Shown here: in pieces, positions 22,821 to 28,784 of the stretch
How positions within the stretch are numbered: the first letter of the stretch is position 1
How the letters are laid out: every line of letters begins with the position of its first letter
Position numbers and translations under genes: made by a program
Assembly (NCBI GenBank): GCA_903854805.1
Contig: CAINXK010000515.1
Span: 1 to 28,784, forward strand
Source of the DNA: an uncultured Anaerolineae bacterium
Lineage (GTDB): Bacteria; Chloroflexota; Anaerolineae; Anaerolineales; Villigracilaceae
Direction: 5' to 3'
DNA: 28,784 nt
Notes under the pieces: generated by a model
Seen by the model: the letters and a program-made list of their open reading frames with translations, nothing else
Databases searched by the model: none
What the model was told of the DNA's origin: nothing

Positions 22821-24509
22821 ATGAATACAAATGAACCGAATTATCGTTCTGCGCTCAGTGATTTTAATGAGCTGCGTTTGCTGGCCTCCATGCAGGAAGT
22901 GTTAGCGCGTTTGACCGGAAAATCAAATGAGCTGCTTTCTTATGATGAAGTGGCCCAAAAGTTGAGGCTCAACGCCCGCTCTGAGCGTGGTGTTTTTGAT
23001 ATTCCATTGAATTCCATTGTCGGCAGTGTCGGGCGCTACAGCGATTTCAACCGGAGTTTTCTGCCGCTCATGAGCAACGAACAGGAACGCGAGCGCTGGG
23101 CGCGTGTAAAGGCATCCATTGATGATCCCAATGGAGTTGGCTGGCCCCCGATTGATGTCTATAAAGTTGGCGACGTGTATTTTGTGTTGGATGGCAATCA
23201 CCGTGTTTCTGTGGCTCGCAAAGAAGGTTTTACGCATATCCAGGCCCAGGTGATTGAGGTCAAAACCGATGTACCTTTGAGCCCAGATATTCTTAGCAAT
23301 CCAGATGCCATGATTGTCAAGGCAGAATATGCTGATTTCCTGGATGCGACGGATATCAAAAGCCTGCGTCCTGGCGCGGATCTCAGTCTCAGTGCGCCTG
23401 GTCAGTATAAGCGCCTGCTTGATCATATCGAAGTTCATCGCTATTTTATGGGTATGGATTTCCAGCGCGATATTTCCTACACCGAAGCACTCTTGCATTG
23501 GTATGACAATGTCTACCTGTCGATTGTTGAACCGTTGCTCGAACGCGGGCTGCTGCGCTGGTTCCCTGGGCGCACCGAAACCGATCTCTACCTGTGGATT
23601 TCGGAACATCGCGCGGCGTTGGAAAGCGAATTGGGCTGGTCTGTGAGTCCAGAGGCTGCCACGGTAGACCTGGCAGTGCAAGAGAACCCTAAAGTGGCGA
23701 GTGATGTATCTGAGACGGGGCAGTGGAGTCTTGGCAAAATGGTTGATCGCTATACCGAAAAGCTATTTCGGGATGTACTTGTTCCACTAAGCGGCGAACC
23801 TGAGAGCTGGCATGCGTTGGAACAGGCGCTGATCATCGCCCGGCATGAGTCAGCTGACCTGCATGGAATTCACATCGTCACGCCAAAATCTGGAGAGGAG
23901 CAGGAGCATGCGCTCGCAATTCAGGCAAGTTTTGGCCAGCGCTGTGCTGAAGCGGGGCTGCATGGCAGCCTGGCGCTGGAGAAAGGCGAAGTCCCAGAGT
24001 TGATCTGCCATCGCGCGTTGTTGGCCGACCTGGTGGTGCTGAATTGTTCACACCCGCCAGCGCCGGGGCTTTCCAGCCTGGGTTCGGGTCTGCGCTCAAT
24101 CATCAGGCGTTCTGCCCGCCCAATCCTGACCGTGCCTGGCAAGGTTAGTCCGATGGACCGGGCCATGGTTGCCTTTGATGGTAGTACCAAGTCAAAAGAA
24201 GCTGTTTTTATCGCGGCTTACCTGGCCGAGCAATGGAAGACTGCTTTGACGATATTGACGCTTTCAGATGCTGCCAACAGCAACATTCAGGCGTATGCGC
24301 GTGATTATTTAGGGCTGCATGGGATTGAGGCTGATTACATTATTTCAAGCGGTACGCATGAAACTTTTTTGGAGATTATGAAAGAGCGTGAGATTAACCT
24401 GGTTTTAATGGGTGGCTACAACGGTAGTGCCTGGCAGGAGATCATTATTGGCAGTGCCGTGAACTTTTTGCTGCGCAATGCCGAATGTCCTGTGTTGATT
24501 TGCCGGTAG
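22821..24509 (+). CDS. ParB-like nuclease-fold / double universal stress protein fusion
   Basis: 562 residues. An N-terminal helical part (1-55) is followed by a ParB/sulfiredoxin-like region at about 60-145 (FDIPLNSIVGSVGR; WPPIDVYKVGDVYFVLDGNH, then RVSVARKEG, with Gly125-Asn-His-Arg128). A middle helical segment (about 190-300; YKRLLDHIEVHRYFMG, EPLLERGLLRWFPGR) has no recognised family. Two universal stress protein domains follow: about 312-435 (RDVLVPLSGEPESWHALEQA; GSGLRSIIRRSARPILTVP) and about 440-562 (AMVAFDGSTKSKEAVFIAAY; VLMGGYNGS, then IGSAVNFLLRNAECPVLI), the second with a complete Gly/Ser ATP-binding tail. It is apparently monocistronic with a leaderless promoter. The DGNHR motif is what DNA- or nucleotide-binding ParB folds use; its function in stress proteins is unknown. 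Confidence 0.8.
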   Translation: MNTNEPNYRSALSDFNELRLLASMQEVLARLTGKSNELLSYDEVAQKLRLNARSERGVFDIPLNSIVGSVGRYSDFNRSFLPLMSNEQERERWARVKASIDDPNGVGWPPIDVYKVGDVYFVLDGNHRVSVARKEGFTHIQAQVIEVKTDVPLSPDILSNPDAMIVKAEYADFLDATDIKSLRPGADLSLSAPGQYKRLLDHIEVHRYFMGMDFQRDISYTEALLHWYDNVYLSIVEPLLERGLLRWFPGRTETDLYLWISEHRAALESELGWSVSPEAATVDLAVQENPKVASDVSETGQWSLGKMVDRYTEKLFRDVLVPLSGEPESWHALEQALIIARHESADLHGIHIVTPKSGEEQEHALAIQASFGQRCAEAGLHGSLALEKGEVPELICHRALLADLVVLNCSHPPAPGLSSLGSGLRSIIRRSARPILTVPGKVSPMDRAMVAFDGSTKSKEAVFIAAYLAEQWKTALTILTLSDAANSNIQAYARDYLGLHGIEADYIISSGTHETFLEIMKEREINLVLMGGYNGSAWQEIIIGSAVNFLLRNAECPVLICR

Positions 24510-24695
24510 ACGGTTTGCTCAGGTTTAGGGCAATGTTGGGTAATGCACCTTCTATCTACATGTTAATCCGGCCATCGAGCGGATTGGTTTTCCCCACAAA
24601 AATAATCTTCAACTATCTCAACTATTCAAACCAGCCCGTGAGTACTTTGGCAACATCAGATTGAACATACGTTTTGCGAACCGGCTACATGCACA

Positions 24696-24727
24696 CTTGG
24701 CCAGCTCATCACGATGAGTTGGCCAAG
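24696..24727. terminator. Hairpin between the stress protein and the hypothetical gene
   Basis: 14-bp stem with one wobble (24696-24709 CTTGGCCAGCTCAT; 24714-24727) and loop CACG. It lies about 40 nt past the stop of the minus-strand gene. There is no U-tract on either side. The rest of 24510-24767 holds nothing recognisable. Confidence 0.5.
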
Positions 24728-24767
24728 CAGGTAAATATTATCAGCAGATATGCCAGCTCTCAGACAG

Positions 24768-25283
24768 CTATACCATGAAGTTGATGCGATTGGGGCTGAC
24801 GAGCATCATTTGAACCTGTACCGGCGGCATCTGGGGCAGAAATGGGTTGCTGATTTCCGAATTGTAGATCGAAAGCCAGCCGTTATAGACCAACTCCAGG
24901 CTGTTTGCCAGCGTGGCAGAACTGGCAATGCGCACGTGGCCCTTGACGATAAAAGTGCCCATTAAGAGCGATACTGGCACCAGCGAGCGGTTCTTTTCGT
25001 TTTCGTCGTAGTCCAGGGCTTCGGTAAGCGGCGGCGCCAGGTGAAAACCAATCATGCTGGCGGTGGGCACGAATATTTCTGCGTAGGAAAGTGCTTTTGG
25101 TGGGCTGCCCCCAAAGAGAAGTACGCCTGGTTTGAGAACGCGGATCAGGTTCGGCACACCCTGGGTGCGCGGCCAGACCCCAACACGCGCATTTTCCTTG
25201 GTGACCACTTCTCCGCGCACAAGCGTATTAAGGGTGTACATCATGACCATGGTTGTTTTTTCGTCGGACGCCAGATTTTCCAT
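24768..25283 (-). CDS. Conserved hypothetical protein, all-beta
   Basis: 171 residues from the ATG at 25283, chosen for GGGAG 8 nt upstream; a longer frame exists back to 25844 but it runs antisense through recJ. No signal peptide, no membrane segment, no cysteines. The sequence is rich in beta-branched and hydrophobic residues with two similar halves: VRGEVVTKENARVGVWPRT to AEIFVPTASMIGFHLAPP, and SLLMGTFIVKGHVRIASSAT to LSIYNSEISNPFLPQMPPVQ, followed by VQMMLVSPNRINFMV. This suggests a small beta-barrel or a duplicated beta unit, perhaps DUF6812-like (uncertain). It is divergent from recJ with 102 bp between the starts. Function unknown. Confidence 0.65.
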   Translation of the reverse strand: MENLASDEKTTMVMMYTLNTLVRGEVVTKENARVGVWPRTQGVPNLIRVLKPGVLLFGGSPPKALSYAEIFVPTASMIGFHLAPPLTEALDYDENEKNRSLVPVSLLMGTFIVKGHVRIASSATLANSLELVYNGWLSIYNSEISNPFLPQMPPVQVQMMLVSPNRINFMV

Positions 25284-25373
25284 GTTAATCACTCCCAGAG
25301 CTTGTTGATCTTCCGAAATCAGATGTTCCACTCTGATTATACAACAACCCTTCCCGCGCTTCTCATCCGCGTT

Positions 25374-25379
25374 TATACT
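25374..25379 (+). promoter_or_regulatory. -10 box of recJ (leaderless)
   Basis: TATACT ends 6 nt before the GTG start at 25386, and no ribosome-binding site is present. The -35 region (TTCCCG at 17-nt spacing) is poor, so the promoter call rests on the -10 box and its position. Confidence 0.4.
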
Positions 25380-25385
25380 ATTCTT

Positions 25386-27104
25386 GTGACGAAAACAAAA
25401 CGTTGGTCGATCCCCTCTGTCCTTTCTGACCAGGCCAAAGCTGACCTGGAGGCTTTTCCTCCCATCCTGAGGCAATTGCTGTTCAATCGCGGCTATAGCG
25501 ATAAAAAATCGGCGAATATTTTTTTGCGTGCCGATGCTGGGATTGATACTTCTCCTTTTGGGATGACAGGCATGCGAGCGACAGTTGACCGTATTCTGTA
25601 TGCGCTTGATCATCAGGAGCAGGTTGCTATTTATGGGGATTATGATGTGGATGGCGTGACCGCCACCGCCTTGCTTGTGCAGACCCTGAAAGCCCTGGGT
25701 GTGCAGGCACGCGGCTATATTCCCAACCGCTTTGATGAAGGTTATGGCCTTAATAATGAAGCCCTGACGGCCCTCAAGGAAGAAGGTGTTGAGCTTGTGA
25801 TCACGGTGGATTGCGGGATCCGTTCGCCAGCCGAGGCTGCGCACGCCCGCTCGATCGGCCTGGATTTGATCATTTCAGATCATCACCAGCCATCCGACAC
25901 TCTTCCGGCTGCATTCGCGGTTATCAATCCAAAACAGCCTGATGATCTGTATCAGGATAAGGATCTGGCCGGAGTTGGGATTGCGTACAAGATTGCCCAG
26001 GCACTGGTGGAAAGTTATCTGGCTACCGGGCAGGTGACCGATTTTAGACCGGAAATCCTGCTGGATCTGGTGGCGTTGGGCACGGTGGCCGATCTGGCTC
26101 CTTTGACCGGCGAGAATCGCATGCTGGTGCGCAAGGGCCTGGAGTGTATCCGCAGTACCTCCCGCCAGGGTCTTTTTGCGCTGGCCAACGTGGCCGAGAT
26201 GACCATCGCCAAAACAACGGCCACTAACATCGGTTTTGTGCTGGGACCGCGTTTGAATGCGGCCGGACGGTTGGATTCTGCCCTGGCGGCCTTCGATCTG
26301 CTCAGTACGCAAGATCTGATGCTGGCCGGGCAGCTCGCCCAACAATTGGAAGCCCAAAACCGCAGTCGCCAGGAAATCACTCGAAAGATCCAGGCCGAAG
26401 CCGAAGCAATGGCGCTGACCGGTGATCCGGAGGCTTTTATCCTGTTTGCGGTGTCTCCTGAGTTTAATTCAGGGGTGGTGGGCCTGGCAGCTTCGCGCCT
26501 GGTGGAAACATATTACCGTCCGGCAATTGTTGGCCAGCAAAGCGAAGAGACTACGCGCTGTTCCTGTCGATCCATTCCTGAATTTCACATCACCCAGGCA
26601 CTGGATGAATGCGCCGATTTGCTCGTGCGCCACGGGGGGCATGCCGCCGCTGCCGGTTTTACAGTGAAAAACGAGAATTTAGAAGAATTACAGCGACGCC
26701 TTAAGCTGCTCGCCAAGGAAAAACTTGGAGATCGAGACCTGCGCCCGGTACTCTCAGCTGATATGGTGGTGCCGCTGGGTGACATGAATGCCGATGTGAT
26801 CAAAAACATGGAGTACCTTCAGCCAACCGGCTATGGCAACCCCGAGCCGGTTTTTGTGAGCCGCAACTTGCAGGTAAAAGCTTCGCGGACCGTGGGCATG
26901 GATGCGAAACATCTTAAGCTGACGCTTTCTGATGGACGCGTGAGCTTTGATGCGATCGGGTTTCGCCTGGGGCACTTAAAGGCCAGCATGCCGCCCAGGG
27001 TGGATGTGATGTACACATTTGAAACCAACGAGTTTAATGGACGCACTACCCTGCAGTTGAATCTGAAAGATGTGAAAGCGGCCGGAGAACCGGACGAAGC
27101 TTGA
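25386..27104 (+). CDS. recJ: Single-stranded-DNA-specific exonuclease RecJ
   Basis: 572 residues from a GTG at 25386, chosen because homology begins at once (W7SIPSVLSDQAKADLEAFPP) and the upstream in-frame extension to 25041 is antisense to the neighbouring gene. RecJ degrades single-stranded DNA 5' to 3' in recombination, mismatch and base-excision repair. DHH-family motifs are intact: DYDVDG (85-90), VDCGI (141-145), SDHH (164-167), LGTVADLAPL (231-240), GPRLNAAGR (287-295). The DHHA1 domain carries GGHAAAAGF (417-425). The C-terminal OB-like domain (GNPEPVFVSRNLQV, TLSDGRVSFDAIGF) is present. Length is normal for the family. It is cytoplasmic and monocistronic, ending in a bidirectional terminator. 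Confidence 0.95.
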   Translation: MTKTKRWSIPSVLSDQAKADLEAFPPILRQLLFNRGYSDKKSANIFLRADAGIDTSPFGMTGMRATVDRILYALDHQEQVAIYGDYDVDGVTATALLVQTLKALGVQARGYIPNRFDEGYGLNNEALTALKEEGVELVITVDCGIRSPAEAAHARSIGLDLIISDHHQPSDTLPAAFAVINPKQPDDLYQDKDLAGVGIAYKIAQALVESYLATGQVTDFRPEILLDLVALGTVADLAPLTGENRMLVRKGLECIRSTSRQGLFALANVAEMTIAKTTATNIGFVLGPRLNAAGRLDSALAAFDLLSTQDLMLAGQLAQQLEAQNRSRQEITRKIQAEAEAMALTGDPEAFILFAVSPEFNSGVVGLAASRLVETYYRPAIVGQQSEETTRCSCRSIPEFHITQALDECADLLVRHGGHAAAAGFTVKNENLEELQRRLKLLAKEKLGDRDLRPVLSADMVVPLGDMNADVIKNMEYLQPTGYGNPEPVFVSRNLQVKASRTVGMDAKHLKLTLSDGRVSFDAIGFRLGHLKASMPPRVDVMYTFETNEFNGRTTLQLNLKDVKAAGEPDEA

Positions 27105-27143
27105 TCTTTGTGACGCAGCTTGCGGATTTTCAGGAGTGTCTGA

Positions 27144-27182
27144 TGAATAAAAAAAAGCCAGAATCTGGCTTTTTTTTATTCA
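27144..27182. terminator. Bidirectional terminator between recJ and the glycosyltransferase
   Basis: Hairpin GCCAG/CTGGC with AAT loop, extended by A8/T8 and TGAAT/ATTCA pairs. Canonical U-runs on both strands; it sits between convergent stop codons. Confidence 0.9.
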
Positions 27183-27194
27183 TGTTCGGATTGA

Positions 27195-27878
27195 CTAATC
27201 GGTGAAGCGGTATTTGAGCAGCGCCCATACAGCTTCAAAAGCATCCCAGATCCCGATCTTTTTGCCCTCGGAGTATTCACGTGGGTTAAAGGAAATCGGA
27301 ACATCATAAACGCGCACGTGTCGTTTAAGAATTTTGGCAGTGAATTCGGGTTCAAAGTCGAAGCGATTGGCACGTAGATGCATATCCGTGACAACCTCGC
27401 GGCGGAAAACCTTATATCCAGTTTCCATATCCGTCAGGATGTTGTTGTAAAGGATATTGGTCATCAGCGTTAGCAGTTTGTTCGCTACCATATTCCAGAA
27501 CAAGGTAGCGCGGTGTGAGCCGCCCAAGAAGCGCGACCCATAAACCACGTCAGCCAGGTTTTCTTCGATCGGTTTCAACAGGTTGGGGTATTCGCGCGGA
27601 TCGTATTCGAGATCGGCATCCTGGATTAGCATGACTTCGCCCGTGGCGGATTGAATGGCTGTTCGCAGGGCAGCGCCTTTGCCAGCATTCTTCTCGTGAA
27701 GGATGACCCGTATGCCGTCCTTGCCATCGTATTCGGCCAAAATATCCCGCGTGCCGTCCTGTGAGCCGTCATCGACGATGACGATCTCGGTGGCAAGCCC
27801 GGTGGCCTGCACGCGTTTGATGATCTCGCGGATGGTGTTCTTTTCGTTATAAACAGGGATGAGTACGGATAGTTTCAT
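27195..27878 (-). CDS. Family 2 glycosyltransferase (DPM1-like)
   Basis: 227 residues, GT-A fold. The N-terminus is LSVLIPVYNEKNTIREII, nucleotide-sugar-binding VDDGSQDGT (35-43), NAGKGAALRTAI, and the metal-binding QDADLEYDP (Asp87/Asp89). GSRFLGGSHRA and LTDMETGYKVFRREV are typical of dolichol-/polyprenyl-phosphate mannose synthase relatives; the protein has no C-terminal membrane anchor. It probably makes a polyprenyl-phosphate sugar from a nucleotide sugar, the donor used by GT-C enzymes such as the one at 20915-22279 (inference). The ATG is 6 nt from a TATAAT box and has no ribosome-binding site. It is convergent with recJ. Confidence 0.9.
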   Translation of the reverse strand: MKLSVLIPVYNEKNTIREIIKRVQATGLATEIVIVDDGSQDGTRDILAEYDGKDGIRVILHEKNAGKGAALRTAIQSATGEVMLIQDADLEYDPREYPNLLKPIEENLADVVYGSRFLGGSHRATLFWNMVANKLLTLMTNILYNNILTDMETGYKVFRREVVTDMHLRANRFDFEPEFTAKILKRHVRVYDVPISFNPREYSEGKKIGIWDAFEAVWALLKYRFTD

Positions 27879-27884
27879 GCGCCG

Positions 27885-27890
27885 ATTATA
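27885..27890 (-). promoter_or_regulatory. -10 box of the family 2 glycosyltransferase (leaderless)
   Basis: A consensus TATAAT on the minus strand ends 6 nt before the ATG at 27878. No Shine-Dalgarno is present. A -35 match at 16-18 nt spacing is not convincing. Confidence 0.5.
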
Positions 27891-28070
27891 ATGCCTATGA
27901 GCTTCTTTTTGAGGTGCTTTGGGTTGGAATTTTGAAAAAAGTCTTGTTTTTGGGTGCGTCTATTCTAAAAATAGCTGGAGTGAATGAACGAAAGCTTGTG
28001 CAGTTACCGGCCTGGGTTCGCACAGTCCCAGGTATTGATCCAGGTTTTTGCTGACCAGGGCCTGTTAAAC

Positions 28071-28110
28071 TTGACAAGTTGATTTTTTATACTATACTCC
28101 CGATAGAGTA
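28071..28110 (+). promoter_or_regulatory. Promoter and probable autoregulatory operator of the Rrf2 gene
   Basis: Consensus TTGACA (28071-28076), 16-nt spacer, TATACT (28093-28098). An inverted repeat TACTC-N6-GAGTA (28095-28110) overlaps the -10 box and start site, where a bound Rrf2 dimer would block transcription. Autoregulation is inferred from position. Confidence 0.7.
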
Positions 28111-28128
28111 AATCAGGACATTATTATT

Positions 28129-28533
28129 ATGAAACTTACAGCTCGCAGTGAATATGCATTATTGGCACTTGTATATCTGGCCCGGCATCCATCCGATGAA
28201 TATATTTCAATCGATACGATTGCGAGGGCCCAGGGTATTCCCCCCAAATTTCTTGAGCAGTTGATGCTGGCGTTGAAACGGGCTCACCTCTTGCGCAGCA
28301 GTAAAGGCCAGCATGGAGGCTACACACTGGCTAAGACCCCGAGCCAGATCAGCCTGGCGGAAGTCATCCGCTTGTTTGATGGTGCCCTGGCCCCGACGGA
28401 ATCGGTCAGCGAAAATTTTTATGAGTCGACACCGATCGAGAAGGAAAAAAAGTTGACCGAAGTTTTCAGGGATATTCGAGATTATGTCTCGCGTAAATTG
28501 GAGACAACCACGCTCGCTGACGTGATGGACTGA
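28129..28533 (+). CDS. Rrf2-family transcriptional regulator without Fe-S cysteines
   Basis: 134 residues. Canonical Rrf2 winged helix: MKLTARSEYALLALVYLARH, then ISIDTIARAQGIPPKFLEQL (recognition helix region), LRSSKGQHGGYTLAKTPSQI (wing) and SLAEVIRLFDGALAP. In IscR, NsrR and RirA three cysteines follow around residues 92-106; here that stretch reads TESVSENFYESTPIEKEKKL and the protein contains no cysteine, so it cannot hold the usual cluster by Cys ligation and resembles the CymR-like, cluster-free branch. AGGA lies 11 nt before the ATG. It is monocistronic with an overlapping promoter/operator palindrome and a perfect terminator. Target genes and effector are unknown. Confidence 0.9.
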   Translation: MKLTARSEYALLALVYLARHPSDEYISIDTIARAQGIPPKFLEQLMLALKRAHLLRSSKGQHGGYTLAKTPSQISLAEVIRLFDGALAPTESVSENFYESTPIEKEKKLTEVFRDIRDYVSRKLETTTLADVMD

Positions 28534-28537
28534 ATAA

Positions 28538-28583
28538 ACATCAACAAAATCCCCTTCCTTTTGGAAGGGGATTTTGTTGATGT
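28538..28583. terminator. Perfect 21-bp stem terminator after the Rrf2 gene
   Basis: Arms 28538-28558 and 28563-28583 (core AAAATCCCCTTCC / GGAAGGGGATTTT) with loop TTTT, starting 5 nt past the stop codon. The stem itself contributes U-runs in both directions. Confidence 0.85.
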
Positions 28584-28784
28584 GATTATCGTCACTTTGC
28601 CATACCAAAACGTCTTCATTCAGTACTACGCATCCAGCGGCTGCCAGGTACGAGTGGAAGGGTTGTGGAGTGGATAACGCAATGTAAGCTGCAAGAGTTT
28701 ACCAGGATCATTTCGGGCACCGAGCAGTTTTTTTAATCAGATGATTTAGAGAAAATCTGATAAAATAAAATTAGAAAATTGGAT
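28584..28784. other. Right-edge non-coding segment
   Basis: No gene is recognisable. Near the end an inverted repeat ATCAGAT (28736-28742) / ATCTGAT (28755-28761) follows T8 and is followed by TAAAATAAAAT, which may be the promoter or operator of a gene beyond the window. Confidence 0.3.

Noticed and set aside
25041..25385. In-frame N-terminal extension of recJ by 115 codons
   Set aside because: It is antisense to the divergent hypothetical gene, shows no RecJ homology, and includes the intergenic spacer.
24768..25844. Long minus-strand frame of 358 codons reaching into recJ
   Set aside because: Only the C-terminal 171 codons follow a ribosome-binding site; the rest is antisense to conserved recJ motifs and reads as low-quality protein.

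Overview
The window looks like a chromosomal segment of a Gram-positive-like or monoderm environmental bacterium, most plausibly a Chloroflexota (Anaerolineae-type). This is inferred from gene content, not from a marker gene: dockerins preceded by a 'GTVSMQGR'-type module, 7TM-GAF histidine kinases, ParB-like/universal-stress fusions and multiheme CxxCH proteins are common there. There is no rRNA, tRNA, CRISPR array, transposase or phage gene.

Layout. Positions 1-600 hold the 3' end of a multiheme c-type cytochrome (+). Next come a membrane-tethered dienelactone-hydrolase-family protein (+) and a truncated Tat-exported beta-carbonic anhydrase (-). The centrepiece is 2465-14041 (-): seven consecutive co-directional genes for secreted or membrane-anchored proteins. 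The five upstream genes are tandem paralogues. Each has a signal peptide, a WYVR..GSD beta-helix-like region, an internal cohesin-like domain, a short Ig/carboxypeptidase-regulatory-like module and a C-terminal type I dockerin. The last two genes encode smaller proteins with one cohesin-like domain, a Pro/Thr linker and a C-terminal membrane anchor. Together they look like a non-cellulosomal cohesin-dockerin surface-assembly operon in which the secreted proteins could dock on the anchored cohesins and on each other.

Upstream of that operon, on the same strand, lie a stand-alone receiver-like protein and a translationally coupled 7TM-GAF histidine kinase / NarL-type response regulator pair (14169-17424), which may control it. 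Next come a DUF4405-like tetra-histidine membrane protein with a small two-TM partner, behind four helically phased AAATTGT repeats; etfBA behind a strong palindromic operator; and a GT-C type multi-pass glycosyltransferase.

The right part (22821-28784) holds a ParB-like/double universal stress protein, a divergent pair made of a conserved hypothetical protein and recJ, a family 2 glycosyltransferase, and an Rrf2 regulator with its own promoter/operator. Three starts here (stress protein, recJ, GT2) have a -10-like hexamer ending 6 nt before the start codon and no Shine-Dalgarno, suggesting leaderless transcripts. Many genes end in near-perfect inverted repeats. All functional calls come from reading motifs; no database search was run.
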